Assembly: GCA_025928435.1 (NCBI GenBank)
Contig: JAICJM010000043.1
Location: forward strand, 1-24,586
DNA length: 24,586 nt
Source of the DNA: Thermoleophilia bacterium
GTDB taxonomy: Bacteria; Actinomycetota; Thermoleophilia; Gaiellales; JAICJC01
Direction of reading: 5' to 3'
Position 1 is the stretch's first letter. Each line of letters opens with the position of its first letter. The translations under genes were made by a program, and so were the position numbers. Shown here piece by piece: positions 1 through 7,645 of this stretch. The notes under the pieces are model-generated. The model did no database searches and was not told where the DNA came from. It was given only the letters and a program-made list of their open reading frames with translations.

Positions 1-1317
1 CTCGCGAACTCCGGCTCGGCCGAGCCGCCGCTGTTCGGCCAGTGGCCGGGGGCGCAGACCTGGTACAACGAGTACATCGCGGTCGACCCGCACAACCCGC
101 TGCACGTGTACGCGGGCCTGGAGGAGGTCTACCAGTCCTTCAACGGCGGCCAGACCTGGTCGACGATCGCGCCCTACGGCGACTACCTGCTGGCCTGCCA
201 CTGCCCGCCGACGGCACACACGGACCAGCACGCCGCGCTGATCGTGGGTCACACCTTCTACACCGGAAGCGACGGCGGCGTGTGGCGACGGCCGCTCTCC
301 GCCCATAACCAGGCGGGCTGGATCGACCTGAACGCCACGCTGCACACGATCCAGTACTACGGCGCCGGCATCGGCCGCATGGACGGCGGCGACGCCTACT
401 GGGGCGGGCTGCAGGACAATGGGGCGACCCTGGTGCGCCCGCACGCCTCGCAGATCACCCAGGGGTTCACGGGCGACGGCGGGAAGGTGATCGTCGACCC
501 GAAGAACGCCAACCACATCGTGAACGAGTACGTCGACATGGATCCGGCGCTGAGCACCGACGCGGGCAAGCACTACCGCGAGATCAGCCCGGCCTGCGGC
601 GCGTTCACCTACACGCCGAACCCGTGCGACCCCGAGCCGCAGTTCATCACGCCGCTCAAGGCCGATGTGAACGACCCGACGCACTGGGTCACGGGCGGCG
701 AGTTCATCTGGGACGACCACGCCGGGTGGAACACCCACTGCTCGGCGACGGCCTGCGACTGGAAGATCGTGCATGACACCCACGCGTCGACGACGGCGCT
801 GGGCGTCAACGGCAGCACGATCTACGCCGGTTGGTGCGCCCTGCCGTGCAACCCGGCATCGGGCGTGCCATTCCAGTCCGGGATCGACACGAACGCGGGC
901 GGCACGTGGCACACGGTGCACGCGCCGAACCTGCCCAACCGCTTCATCACCGGGTTCGACGTGGATCGCAACGACGCGAACCACGTCGTGGTCACGTTCG
1001 GCGGCTTCTCGCGCCGCTGGATCCCGGCCGGCGGCGTCGGCCACGTGTTCGAGTCGTGGAACGGCGGGCAGACCTGGAAGAACATGAGCGGGAACCTGCC
1101 GGACAACCCGGCCGACGACGTCGCGATCGTGCATCACAAGCTGGTCGTCGCGACCGACCTGGGCGTGTTCGTCGCCCGCGACGGGAGCCACCACTGGGCC
1201 CGCCTCGGACACGGCCTGCCCGACGTGGCCACCTGGAACCTGGCCGTCAGCCCGAATCGCCGCTACGTCGTCGCGGCGACCCACGGCCGCGGCCTGTTCA
1301 AGATCGGGATCCGCTAG
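1..1317 (+). CDS. Asp-box (BNR-repeat) beta-propeller protein, 5' end outside window
   Basis: The frame is open from base 1, so the N-terminus is missing; 438 residues remain. Asp-box signatures (S-x-N/D-x-G-x-T-W) recur, for example SFNGGQTW near residue 43 and SWNGGQTW near residue 353, with weaker copies such as DTNAGGTW between them. Each is followed by hydrophobic strand-like segments and phrases of the 'VDP..ANHIV' type, as in sialidase/VPS10-like propellers. The end, THGRGLFKI, is the usual last blade of this family. Such proteins are mostly exported, but the signal region lies outside the window. Catalytic sialidase residues cannot be identified, so the Asp-boxes should be read as fold markers and not as proof of glycosidase activity. 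Confident on fold, not on function. Confidence 0.8.
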   Translation, partial: LANSGSAEPPLFGQWPGAQTWYNEYIAVDPHNPLHVYAGLEEVYQSFNGGQTWSTIAPYGDYLLACHCPPTAHTDQHAALIVGHTFYTGSDGGVWRRPLSAHNQAGWIDLNATLHTIQYYGAGIGRMDGGDAYWGGLQDNGATLVRPHASQITQGFTGDGGKVIVDPKNANHIVNEYVDMDPALSTDAGKHYREISPACGAFTYTPNPCDPEPQFITPLKADVNDPTHWVTGGEFIWDDHAGWNTHCSATACDWKIVHDTHASTTALGVNGSTIYAGWCALPCNPASGVPFQSGIDTNAGGTWHTVHAPNLPNRFITGFDVDRNDANHVVVTFGGFSRRWIPAGGVGHVFESWNGGQTWKNMSGNLPDNPADDVAIVHHKLVVATDLGVFVARDGSHHWARLGHGLPDVATWNLAVSPNRRYVVAATHGRGLFKIGIR

Positions 1318-1325
1318 GGCTCATC

Positions 1326-1360
1326 GCGGCGGGCTGGCGCCGGGCGCGTCAGCCCGCCGC
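1326..1360. terminator. Bidirectional hairpin between convergent genes
   Basis: A perfect 11-bp inverted repeat (GCGGCGGGCTG at 1326-1336, CAGCCCGCCGC at 1350-1360) continues inward through one G-U pair to a 15-bp stem with a 5-base loop. It lies just after the Asp-box gene stop and overlaps the stop of the convergent lipoprotein gene. There is no U-tract, as is common in GC-rich genomes. Confidence 0.65.
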
Positions 1361-1783
1361 ACCGGGCGGGGTGCACTCCGTCCGGTGGACGCCGACGACG
1401 AGCCGCAGATCGGTGTCCGCGCCGGACGGCGCGTTGAAGCGCACCTGGCCGTTCGGCGTGACGGTGGCCGGGCGGCCGTCGACCTGCGCCGAGACGAGCC
1501 GGCTGCCGGCGACCCAGGCGGCGTCCGCCCGGTAGCCGCCGGGATCGACCTCGATCCGGGCGACGTCGCGGCCGCGGATCTTGACGGCCTTCGTCGCCCC
1601 CGCCCCGGTGACGACGATCGACCCGGGATAGGGGCGGCCGGCGGTCGCGGGCCCGGCGGAGCAACCTGCGCGCACGACGGCGTGGATCGCGACGCGCGTG
1701 TCGTGTCCCCCGGATCCCGAGCCGCATCCGGCGGCGGCGGCGCCGATCGCCGCCATGGTGGCGATCACGAGCGAAATCCTCAC
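1349..1783 (-). CDS. Small predicted lipoprotein
   Basis: A 144-residue protein. I chose the GTG at 1783 because it gives a compact lipoprotein signal peptide: VRIS followed by a hydrophobic stretch and the lipobox AAGC, then a Gly/Ser linker. The mature part is about 120 residues, with several Val/Gly-rich strand-like segments and two more cysteines, one near the start of the mature chain and one near the C-terminus (TECTPPG). No family is recognised. The gene lies 92 bases downstream of the nickel/cobalt permease on the same strand and may be read from the same transcript. No convincing ribosome site precedes the chosen GTG, so the start is the weak point; the lipobox is the main support that the gene is real. 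Confidence 0.55.
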   Translation of the reverse strand: MRISLVIATMAAIGAAAAGCGSGSGGHDTRVAIHAVVRAGCSAGPATAGRPYPGSIVVTGAGATKAVKIRGRDVARIEVDPGGYRADAAWVAGSRLVSAQVDGRPATVTPNGQVRFNAPSGADTDLRLVVGVHRTECTPPGAAG

Positions 1784-1875
1784 GGTCTGTAGGACGAGGC
1801 GGATGCCGGGTTGGTTCCCGAACCCCACGCAATTGACATCCACGGCGACCGCCAATTGGCGCAGGGCGGAACCGC

Positions 1876-2913
1876 CTACCCGTCCCAGCGATCCTCGATC
1901 CGGCGCAGCTTCCAGATCGAGACCGAGCCCGCCCACATGAGCAGGAACAGCGCCACCACGGCGTAGCCGAGCGTCTCGAAGTCGAGCCCGTTCAGCCAGT
2001 CCCAGAACCCGCCGGAGAGCGCGAGCCGGGTCGACAGCACCTGCAGGAGCTCGACCGTGCCGATCGCGAGCGCGACCACGATCGAGAGGCTCGTGACGGT
2101 GATGTTGTAGTAGACCTTGCGCACGGGGTTCGAGAACGCCCACCCGTACGCGCCGGCCATGAACGCGCCGTCCAGCGTGTCCATCATGCCCATCCCGGCG
2201 GCGAACAGCATCGGCAGGGACAGGATGCCGAGGAGCGGCACCGTGTCGGTGGCGACGCCCGCCGCGAGCGCGAGCAGGCCGATCTCGGTCGCGGTGTCGA
2301 ACCCGAGGCCGAACAGGAGCCCGAGCGGGTACATCTTCCAGCTCGCGTCGATCAGGCGGAAGAACCGCCCGAAGAACCGGCTCATCATTCCCCGCTCGAG
2401 CAGCCGGTTCTCGAGCCGTTCGCGGTCGTAGTCGCCGCCGTGCATCTCGCGGAAGATGCGCACGACGTCGAGCAGCACGACCAGGTTCAGGGTGCCGATG
2501 ATCCACAGGAACGTGCCCGAGACGCCCGCGCTGACGTAGCCGCCGTAGTGCTGGAACGCGGGGATGCGCGTGTCCGCCGCCCGCGTCGCCAGCGACAGGG
2601 CGGCGACCAGCCCGAAGACGACGCTCGCATGCCCGAGCGAGAAGAAGAACCCGATCCCCATCGGCCGCCGGCCGAGCGACAGGAGCTTGCGGGTGGTGTT
2701 GTCGATCGCCGCGATGTGGTCGGCATCGAACGCGTGCCGCAGGCCGAAGAGGTAGGCCGTCAGTCCGGCGCCGGCCAGCGGTGGGTACCGGTGGGCGTAC
2801 TCGAGAAAGAGCGCCCATCCGGCCACGTGCAGGAGCACGATTGCCGCGGCGAACCAGCCGAGGCGGCGCCACTCGTCGGACGCGAGGCTGTGGGTCCACC
2901 TGCCGGGCGACAT
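1876..2913 (-). CDS. NiCoT-family nickel/cobalt permease
   Basis: A 345-residue membrane protein. The family signature H-x4-D-H is present as HAFDADH at residues 60-66, followed by IAAIDN; further NiCoT motifs are LGHASVV (about 93) and GFDTATEI (about 205). About eight hydrophobic helices are visible. NiCoT proteins import Ni2+ and/or Co2+ across the cytoplasmic membrane for enzymes such as urease, hydrogenase or cobalamin synthesis; which metal is used here cannot be read from sequence. The ATG at 2913 lies 8 bases after a TAGACT element, so a leaderless transcript is possible, although the S4 gene ends only 28 bases upstream and read-through is also likely. No nickel enzyme is nearby. Family assignment is firm. 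Confidence 0.9.
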   Translation of the reverse strand: MSPGRWTHSLASDEWRRLGWFAAAIVLLHVAGWALFLEYAHRYPPLAGAGLTAYLFGLRHAFDADHIAAIDNTTRKLLSLGRRPMGIGFFFSLGHASVVFGLVAALSLATRAADTRIPAFQHYGGYVSAGVSGTFLWIIGTLNLVVLLDVVRIFREMHGGDYDRERLENRLLERGMMSRFFGRFFRLIDASWKMYPLGLLFGLGFDTATEIGLLALAAGVATDTVPLLGILSLPMLFAAGMGMMDTLDGAFMAGAYGWAFSNPVRKVYYNITVTSLSIVVALAIGTVELLQVLSTRLALSGGFWDWLNGLDFETLGYAVVALFLLMWAGSVSIWKLRRIEDRWDG

Positions 2914-2921
2914 TGCGCGCC

Positions 2922-2927
2922 AGTCTA
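2922..2927 (-). promoter_or_regulatory. Possible leaderless -10 element (TAGACT) of the NiCoT gene
   Basis: TAGACT fits the TANNNT -10 pattern and ends 8 bases before the ATG, placing the transcription start at about the first base of the codon. No clear -35 element. The same spacing recurs at several other genes in this window. Confidence 0.4.
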
Positions 2928-2941
2928 CGGGGCGGGCGGAC

Positions 2942-3334
2942 CTAGCGTGGTGGCCTGCGACCCCGCAGCGCGTCGGTGCGGCGGCGGTCGGCTTTCGTCG
3001 GCCGGCCGCCGGTCCGGAACCCGCCGAACGCCGACTCGAGACGGCCCTCCTGGGCCTGGCGCGCGCGGTCGGCGCGCGACTCCGCGGTCTCCTCGTAGAG
3101 CGTCGCCGCCACCTTCGCCGAGCCTCGCCGCTCGGCCACGGCGACGACGACGACGGTGCGCACGAAGTCGCCGGCGCGCACCTCGAGCACGTCCTGCGCG
3201 CGCACGTCCCTGGCGGGCTTCACTCGCTCGCCGTTCACGCGCACGTGGCCGCCGGCAACCGCGTCGTGCGCGAGCGCGCGGGTCTTGAAGAACCGCGCCG
3301 CCCACAGCCACCTGTCGACCCGGATCGCGTCCAC
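2942..3334 (-). CDS. hslR: S4-domain RNA-binding protein, Hsp15 (HslR) type
   Basis: 130 residues with an N-terminal S4 domain: the opening IRVDRWLWAARFFKTR is typical of Hsp15/HslR, followed by the second half of the fold with HVRVNGERVKPARDV. The C-terminal third is rich in Arg and Lys. HslR binds free 50S subunits carrying stalled nascent chains; in actinobacteria the same fold occurs in small uncharacterised proteins, so the exact role is inferred. The start is GTG at 3334, with GAGGA about 7 bases before it. It lies 30 bases after arsC and 28 bases before the NiCoT gene on the same strand, so it may be read from the ars transcript without being functionally tied to arsenic. Confidence 0.8.
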   Translation of the reverse strand: MDAIRVDRWLWAARFFKTRALAHDAVAGGHVRVNGERVKPARDVRAQDVLEVRAGDFVRTVVVVAVAERRGSAKVAATLYEETAESRADRARQAQEGRLESAFGGFRTGGRPTKADRRRTDALRGRRPPR

Positions 3335-3364
3335 CCGCGCATCCTCGCACGACGGGCGGCGACG

Positions 3365-3757
3365 CTAGCAGGAGCTCAGCTCGGCGACCAGCGCCTCGAC
3401 CCGGCGGCCGATCTCGTCGCGGATGCGGCGCACCTCGGCGGGGGGCCGGCCGGCGGGGTCGTCGAGATCCCAGTCGACGTAGCGCTTGCCGGGGATGTAC
3501 GGGCACTCGTCGCCGCAGCCCATGGTGACGACGACGTCGGCCCAGCCCATGTCGGCGTCGTCGAGCCTGTGCGGCCGCCTGGCGGAGAGGTCCACGCCAA
3601 CCTCACGCATCACGCCGACAACGGCGGGATGGACCTGCTCCGCCGGCCGGCTCCCGGCCGATCGCGCCTCGAGCCCGCGGGCGGCGCGCTCGAAGAGCGC
3701 CTCGGCCATCTGGCTGCGGCCCGCGTTCTGGATGCAGACGAAGAGGACGTGGCTCAT
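3365..3757 (-). CDS. arsC: Arsenate reductase, low-molecular-weight phosphatase fold
   Basis: 130 residues, the normal size for the family. The phosphatase P-loop C-x5-R is C8-IQNAG-R14 followed by SQMAEA. A second cysteine pair, C81 and C85 in TMGCGDECP, and the segment YVDWDLDDP identify an arsenate reductase and not a tyrosine phosphatase. Family mechanism: C8 attacks arsenate, the downstream cysteines take over the disulfide, and thioredoxin or mycothiol recycles the enzyme. A further cysteine is the last residue. The ATG overlaps the aquaporin stop by 4 bases (ATGA), indicating translational coupling. The product, arsenite, is the substrate expected for the aquaporin and ArsM encoded just upstream. 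Confidence 0.92.
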   Translation of the reverse strand: MSHVLFVCIQNAGRSQMAEALFERAARGLEARSAGSRPAEQVHPAVVGVMREVGVDLSARRPHRLDDADMGWADVVVTMGCGDECPYIPGKRYVDWDLDDPAGRPPAEVRRIRDEIGRRVEALVAELSSC

Positions 3758-4428
3758 GCCGGCTCCCGGGCCGGCTGGACGTCGCGGAGGAGCCTGTAGG
3801 TCGCCGCGGCGACCACCGCGCCAGCGGGCGGCGCCGTCAGGTAGACCCAGATCGAGCCGAGATCGCCCGCCGCGAGGGCCGGCCCGAGCGACCGGGCCGG
3901 GTTCATCGACGCACCGGTCATGGGACCGCCGAACATCGCATCCAGCCCGACGGTGGCCCCGATGGCGATCGCCGCAGCCTCACCGACCGCGCGCGTGTCC
4001 GTCGCCACGGCCATGATCACGAACATGAGGAAGAAGGAGAGGACGGCCTCCCACAGGAACGCCTGGCCGTCCGATCCGCTCGGAAGCGTGGCGCCGACGT
4101 GGGCGACGTTCCCCAGTGAGCCGCGCAGCACGAGCGCCGCGGCGGTCGCGCCGGCGAGCTGGGCGGCCCAGTAGGCGGGCACCCGCGCCGCGGGGAAGTG
4201 GCGCGACGTGGCGAAGGCGAGCGTCACGGCCGGGTTGAAGTGCGCGCCCGAGATGTGGCCGACGGCGTAGATCATCACCATGATCACCAGGCCGAAGCTG
4301 ATCGCGACGCCGACGTGGCCGAGCGAACCGGTCCGGGCATCGACCATGATCGCGCCGCACCCGGCGAACACCAGGGCGAAGGTACCGATCGCCTCGGCCG
4401 TCAGCGATCGCGCCAGGCGCGCGTCCAT
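3754..4428 (-). CDS. MIP/aquaporin-family channel in the ars operon (AqpS-like)
   Basis: A 224-residue, six-helix channel with both NPA half-helix motifs: HFNPAVT (NPA at 65-67) and SMNPARS (NPA at 176-178). The ATG at 4428 shares one base with the arsM stop (TGATG), and the gene's own stop overlaps the arsC start. An aquaporin between ars genes is known from the AqpS systems of rhizobia, where it lets As(III) made by ArsC leave the cell down its gradient; that role is inferred here from context. Small size and NPA motifs alone would not separate it from a water or glycerol channel. No ArsB or Acr3 pump is seen in the window, which makes this the only candidate exit route. Confidence 0.9.
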   Translation of the reverse strand: MDARLARSLTAEAIGTFALVFAGCGAIMVDARTGSLGHVGVAISFGLVIMVMIYAVGHISGAHFNPAVTLAFATSRHFPAARVPAYWAAQLAGATAAALVLRGSLGNVAHVGATLPSGSDGQAFLWEAVLSFFLMFVIMAVATDTRAVGEAAAIAIGATVGLDAMFGGPMTGASMNPARSLGPALAAGDLGSIWVYLTAPPAGAVVAAATYRLLRDVQPAREPA

Positions 4429-5246
4429 CAGCAGCAGCCGGACCTGGCGGCCGGGCGCATGACCGGGAGGCCCTTCGCCTCCGGCTCCCTCGTCTTCACC
4501 GCCCTGACGATGGCGCCGTGCATCCGGTCGGCGACCTCGTGCGTGAACTCCACCGAGACGTGCTCGAACCCTGCCGCCGCGAGCCCGGCCTCGTACTCCG
4601 CCCGGCAGAGCGCGCCGGCGATGCAGCCCACGTGGCTCCCCCGCTCGGCCCGCTGCGCGGGTGTGAGTCCGTCCTCGGCGACGACGTCGCTGATCCCGAG
4701 GCGGCCGCCCGGCCGGAGCACCCGCCCGATCTCGGCCAGCACGGCTGCCTTGTCCGTCGAGAGGTTGATGACGCAGTTGGAGATGACGACGTCGACCGAT
4801 CCGGCCGGCAGCGGAATCCGCTCGATCAGCCCCTTCAGGAAGTGGACGTTCCCCACTCCGGCGTCCCGCGCGTTCTGCCCCGCCAGCGCGAGCATCTCGT
4901 CTGTCATGTCCAGCCCGTAGGCGGTGCCGGTCGGCCCGACCCGGCGCGCCGAGAGGATGACATCGATGCCACCGCCCGAGCCCAGGTCGAGCACCGTCTC
5001 GCCCTCGCGCAGGTCGGCGACGGCGATCGGGTTGCCGCACCCGAGCGACGCGAGTACCGCGGCCTCGGCCAGCTCGCCGCGCTGCTCCGCCGCATACATC
5101 GCCTCACCGAACCCGGGGGTCTCGGCGGCGTCGGCGCAACACGCGCCGGATCCGCACCCGCAGCCGTCGCCTTCCCCGGTCACGGCGCGGGCCGACGCGG
5201 CGTAGCGCTCCCGTACCTGTTCTCGCAGCTCGTCAGGCGTCGCCAT
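4428..5246 (-). CDS. arsM: Arsenite S-adenosylmethionine methyltransferase
   Basis: 272 residues. The SAM-binding motif is [11 protein letters not shown] at about 85-95, followed by GLDMTDEML. The ArsM-type cysteines are present: C70 (SLGCGNP), C158 (SNCVINLS) and C208 (HVGCIAGAL). There is also a Cys-rich N-terminal patch (C29, C31, C36, C37) and a terminal CC, which could hold extra As(III). The enzyme methylates arsenite to methylated arsenicals in the cytoplasm. The ATG at 5246 shares one base with the arsR stop (TGATG), so translation is coupled. The order arsR-arsM-aquaporin-arsC supports arsenic detoxification. Very confident on family. Confidence 0.93.
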   Translation of the reverse strand: MATPDELREQVRERYAASARAVTGEGDGCGCGSGACCADAAETPGFGEAMYAAEQRGELAEAAVLASLGCGNPIAVADLREGETVLDLGSGGGIDVILSARRVGPTGTAYGLDMTDEMLALAGQNARDAGVGNVHFLKGLIERIPLPAGSVDVVISNCVINLSTDKAAVLAEIGRVLRPGGRLGISDVVAEDGLTPAQRAERGSHVGCIAGALCRAEYEAGLAAAGFEHVSVEFTHEVADRMHGAIVRAVKTREPEAKGLPVMRPAARSGCC

Positions 5247-5593
5247 CAGCAACACGCTCCCTTCAGGTCCACGACCGCCGAGAGCGTGTCGACGGCCTGC
5301 GGGCGCAGCGCGTAGTAGGCCCACTTCCCGCGCTGCTCGCGGTCGAGCAGCCCCGCGTCGGTCAGCTTCTTCAGGTGGTGGGACACGGTCGGCTGGGACA
5401 GGCCCAGCGGCTCGATGAGATGGCACACGCAGACCGGCTCTCCGCTCGTCGCAAGCACGTTCACGATCCGCACCCGGGCAGGATCCGCGAGCGCCTTGAA
5501 CACGTCCGCGGTGGCGGCGGCCTCCGCATCCGTCAGGGTCGCGCCCGCCAGCGGCCCGCAGCAGGCGACGGGCTCGACGGCTCCAGTGCTCAC
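5246..5593 (-). CDS. arsR: ArsR-family As(III)-responsive repressor
   Basis: 115 residues of winged helix-turn-helix. The classical metalloid site is CVC at residues 55-57, at the start of helix 3 (VCVCHL), followed by the recognition segment LSQPTVSHHLKKL. Additional cysteine pairs lie at 11-12 and at the very C-terminus. I chose the GTG at 5593 because GAGGAGG sits 6 bases upstream; the open frame runs much further upstream, but that part has no ArsR character. Known role: release of DNA on As(III) binding. The likely operator lies just upstream, inside the promoter spacer. First gene of the operon. Confidence 0.93.
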   Translation of the reverse strand: MSTGAVEPVACCGPLAGATLTDAEAAATADVFKALADPARVRIVNVLATSGEPVCVCHLIEPLGLSQPTVSHHLKKLTDAGLLDREQRGKWAYYALRPQAVDTLSAVVDLKGACC

Positions 5594-5620
5594 ACCGACC
5601 TCCTCATATCGATCGACCTC

Positions 5621-5649
5621 AATATATCGACGTTCATCGATGGGAGCAA
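5621..5649 (-). promoter_or_regulatory. ars promoter with embedded ArsR-type operator
   Basis: On the minus strand TTGCTC (5649-5644) and TATATT (5626-5621) are spaced by 17 bases, a good housekeeping-type promoter. The palindrome ATCGA-N6-TCGAT (5626-5641) fills the spacer, where a repressor would exclude RNA polymerase. A further TCGATCGA lies at 5609-5616. The expected transcript begins about 20 bases before the GTG and carries the GAGGAGG site. Confidence 0.65.
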
Positions 5650-5654
5650 GGCGA

Positions 5655-5660
5655 TACGGT
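5655..5660 (+). promoter_or_regulatory. Possible leaderless -10 element (TACGGT) of the EamA gene
   Basis: TACGGT ends 6 bases before the ATG at 5667, and no ribosome site is visible. It lies next to the ars operator on the other strand, so ArsR might also affect this promoter; that is inference. Confidence 0.35.
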
Positions 5661-5666
5661 GACCCG

Positions 5667-6566
5667 ATGGACGGCGAGAGACGGGATCCGAGCCCCGCGT
5701 GGGTCGGGCCGGTGCTGGCGGTCTCAGTCGTGTGCGCGGGGGTCGCGTATCCCGTGACCGCCGCCGCCCTGCGCTTCACGAGCGCGTCCGTGATCACCAC
5801 GACGCGTGCGCTGGTCGGCGGCCTCGTGATGCTCCCCGTCCTGCGGCTCGCCGGGGCACGCCTCCCCCGCACCCGGGGCGCATGGGCGTGGGCAGGCGCG
5901 ATCTCGGTCGGAAACGTCGTCCTCACGCTCGCAGGGCTGGCGGAGGGCACGCGCCTCGCCGGCGCCGCCATCGCCTCGGTGCTGCTCAACACCGCCCCGT
6001 TCTTCGCGGCGGTTGGTGCGCGCATCTGGCTGGCGGAGCGCTTGACGGGCCGCCAGGCGGCGGGCCTCGTCGCCGGGTTCGCCGGCATCCTCCTGATCGT
6101 CGCCTCAGGCGGCGGCACGTCCGGATCGGACGTCGGCATCGGCATCGTCATCTGCCTCAGCGGCGCCCTCGGCTGGGCCGCCGCCGGCCTCGCCATGCGC
6201 CATCTCAGCACCGGCGCCACGGCGTTCGACGTCTACGGGGCCACCACGGCGCAGTTCCTGTGCGGCGGTGTGCTGCTGATCCCGTACCTGCTCGCCGTCC
6301 GCCCCCATCAGACCGAGTGGTCCTCGGCCGAGCTCTGGGCTGCCCTCGCCTTCCTCGTCATCGGGGCCCAGGTGATCACCTACGTCGGCTTCTACGTGGC
6401 CCTCAGCCACTGGACGAGCGCCCGCGTCTTCGCGTGGACGTTCCTCGTCCCCGCCGTCGCCGTCGGCATCGAGGCCGTCCAGGGCAACCTGCCGGGAGCC
6501 GCCGCCACCGCCGGCCTGGTCGTCGTCATCCTCGGCGTTGCCCTCGTGACGGGTGCCGACGCCTAG
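5667..6566 (+). CDS. EamA/DMT-superfamily transporter
   Basis: A 299-residue membrane protein with about ten hydrophobic helices in two repeats, the EamA layout. Recognisable segments are ASVITTTRALVGGLVMLP in the first half, ASVLLNTAPFFAAVGARIWLAERL at the end of the first repeat (positions about 106-130), and the matching YVALSHWTSARVFAWTFLVP in the second. Such proteins export metabolites or amino acids; the substrate cannot be told. It is divergent from arsR with a shared 73-base control region, but nothing in the protein ties it to arsenic. The ATG at 5667 was chosen over a longer open frame because upstream codons overlap the arsR promoter and a TACGGT element lies 6 bases before it. 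Confidence 0.85.
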   Translation: MDGERRDPSPAWVGPVLAVSVVCAGVAYPVTAAALRFTSASVITTTRALVGGLVMLPVLRLAGARLPRTRGAWAWAGAISVGNVVLTLAGLAEGTRLAGAAIASVLLNTAPFFAAVGARIWLAERLTGRQAAGLVAGFAGILLIVASGGGTSGSDVGIGIVICLSGALGWAAAGLAMRHLSTGATAFDVYGATTAQFLCGGVLLIPYLLAVRPHQTEWSSAELWAALAFLVIGAQVITYVGFYVALSHWTSARVFAWTFLVPAVAVGIEAVQGNLPGAAATAGLVVVILGVALVTGADA

Positions 6567-6570
6567 CATC

Positions 6571-6599
6571 CGCGGGTGGGAGCCGAGACTCCGCCCGCG
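6571..6599. terminator. Hairpin between convergent EamA and CoxG-like genes
   Basis: CGCGGG (6571-6576) pairs with CCCGCG (6594-6599), and GGAG with CTCC inside it, with a small bulge. It starts 5 bases after the EamA stop. The stem is imperfect and has no U-tract. Confidence 0.45.
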
Positions 6600-6635
6600 C
6601 GCCGTGCCGCCGCCCTTCGGGACTTCGCCGGGCGT

Positions 6636-7067
6636 TCAGAGCTTCCCGAGCTTGCCCGCGAAGTCCTTCACGAGCGCGTCGAGCACGCCGCTCACGACCC
6701 CCTCGCCCATCGACGCCGCCTTCCCGGTGATCTGAGCGTTCGTGTGGATGTTGCCGCCGCCGTCGCGCAGGTCGAACGTGATGGTGGCGTTCGCGTACCC
6801 CTGTCCGCCCGTCTCGCGCGACTTCACCGCCATGACGGCGTGATGGGCGCCGGCGTCCTGCTCGGTGACCTCGACGGTGCCCGTGAACGTCAGCGACATC
6901 GCCCCCATCTTGACCTTGATCTCGGCCCTCGCCGACTCCGGGCCGGTGCGCTCGAGCACCGTCGCGCCCTCGACGCACGGGATGACCCTGTCGAGGTCGA
7001 GGATCGTCGCGTAGCTGTCGTCGAGCGGGCGTTCGGTCGTGAACGGGTGGTCGAGCACTACGGCCAT
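6636..7067 (-). CDS. CoxG-like SRPBCC protein
   Basis: 143 residues of the carbon monoxide dehydrogenase subunit G (CoxG) family, a START/SRPBCC ligand-binding fold. Typical are the opening with FTTERPLDDSYATILDLDRVIPCVEGA, the central VKMGAMSLTFTGTVEV and the end helix GVLDALVKDFAGKL. CoxG recruits CO dehydrogenase to the membrane in carboxydotrophs, but most homologues occur without cox genes, and none are here, so a specific role cannot be assigned. GGAGGG precedes the ATG, and a TATAAT element lies 34 bases upstream. A stand-alone gene, divergent from the YceI gene. Confidence 0.82.
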   Translation of the reverse strand: MAVVLDHPFTTERPLDDSYATILDLDRVIPCVEGATVLERTGPESARAEIKVKMGAMSLTFTGTVEVTEQDAGAHHAVMAVKSRETGGQGYANATITFDLRDGGGNIHTNAQITGKAASMGEGVVSGVLDALVKDFAGKLGKL

Positions 7068-7101
7068 CGAGTCCCTCCGGCGGGTCGGCGAAAGGGCGAG
7101 A

Positions 7102-7111
7102 ATTATAGGCT
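7102..7111. promoter_or_regulatory. Overlapping divergent -10 elements
   Basis: On the minus strand TATAAT (7107-7102) fits the CoxG-like gene with a leader of about 28 bases carrying GGAGGG. On the plus strand TAGGCT (7106-7111) ends 6 bases before the GTG of the YceI gene, a leaderless arrangement. The two share bases 7106-7107, so polymerases could not occupy both together. No good -35 elements are seen. Confidence 0.45.
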
Positions 7112-7117
7112 CCGGCG

Positions 7118-7645
7118 GTGTCCATCCCGGCTGGCAGGTACCGCTTCGGCCCGGACAACGGCACCCTCTCGGTGAATACGGGCCGAACGGGTGCGGTGGC
7201 CCGGGCGGGCCACGATTTGCTCCTGGTCGTCACCGAGTGGGAGGGGACGCTCGAGGTCGGCGATGATGCCCGGGTCGAGGTGCGCGTCGACGGGGGGTCG
7301 CTGAAGGTGCGGGAGGGTACCGGCGGCATGCAGCCGCTCGACGACGACGACCGGGTCAGCATCGAGCAGACAATCGACGACGAGGTGCTGCGACGCGACC
7401 AGATCACCTTCCGCTCGACCGACGTCACGCCGGCCGGCGACGGCCTGCGGGTGAGCGGCGAGCTGACGCTACTCGGCCACACCGCGCCCCTGGCGCTCGA
7501 CGTCGCGGTGCGCGACGGGTCGCTCACCGCCGCCGGGGTCGTCCGCCAGACCGATCTCGGCATGAAGCCGTACTCGGCCCTCTTCGGTGCGCTGAAGGTG
7601 GCCGACCACGTGCGCATCTCGCTGGCGGCATCGTGGCCCGGCTGA
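7118..7645 (+). CDS. YceI-like lipocalin-fold protein
   Basis: 175 residues beginning with GTG and no signal peptide. The YceI pattern is seen in the opening GRYRFGPDNGTLSVNTG, the central DDEVLRRDQITFRSTDV, and the pair SGELTLLGHTAPLALDV and RQTDLGMKPYSALFGALKVADHVRISL near the C-terminus. YceI proteins form an extended lipocalin-like barrel that binds polyisoprenoid lipids; the E. coli protein is periplasmic, whereas this one appears cytoplasmic, a common form in actinobacteria whose ligand is unknown. The start follows a TAGGCT element by 6 bases. It overlaps the next gene by 13 bases, so the two are co-transcribed. Confidence 0.85.
   Translation: MSIPAGRYRFGPDNGTLSVNTGRTGAVARAGHDLLLVVTEWEGTLEVGDDARVEVRVDGGSLKVREGTGGMQPLDDDDRVSIEQTIDDEVLRRDQITFRSTDVTPAGDGLRVSGELTLLGHTAPLALDVAVRDGSLTAAGVVRQTDLGMKPYSALFGALKVADHVRISLAASWPG

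Noticed and set aside
1876..2942. Cobalamin or NiCo riboswitch before the NiCoT gene
   Set aside because: Only 28 bases separate it from the upstream gene, too short for either riboswitch, and no conserved boxes are present.
1385..3288. Long plus-strand frames opposite the lipoprotein and NiCoT genes
   Set aside because: Low-complexity Arg/Asp/Pro composition with no family character, antisense to well-supported genes.
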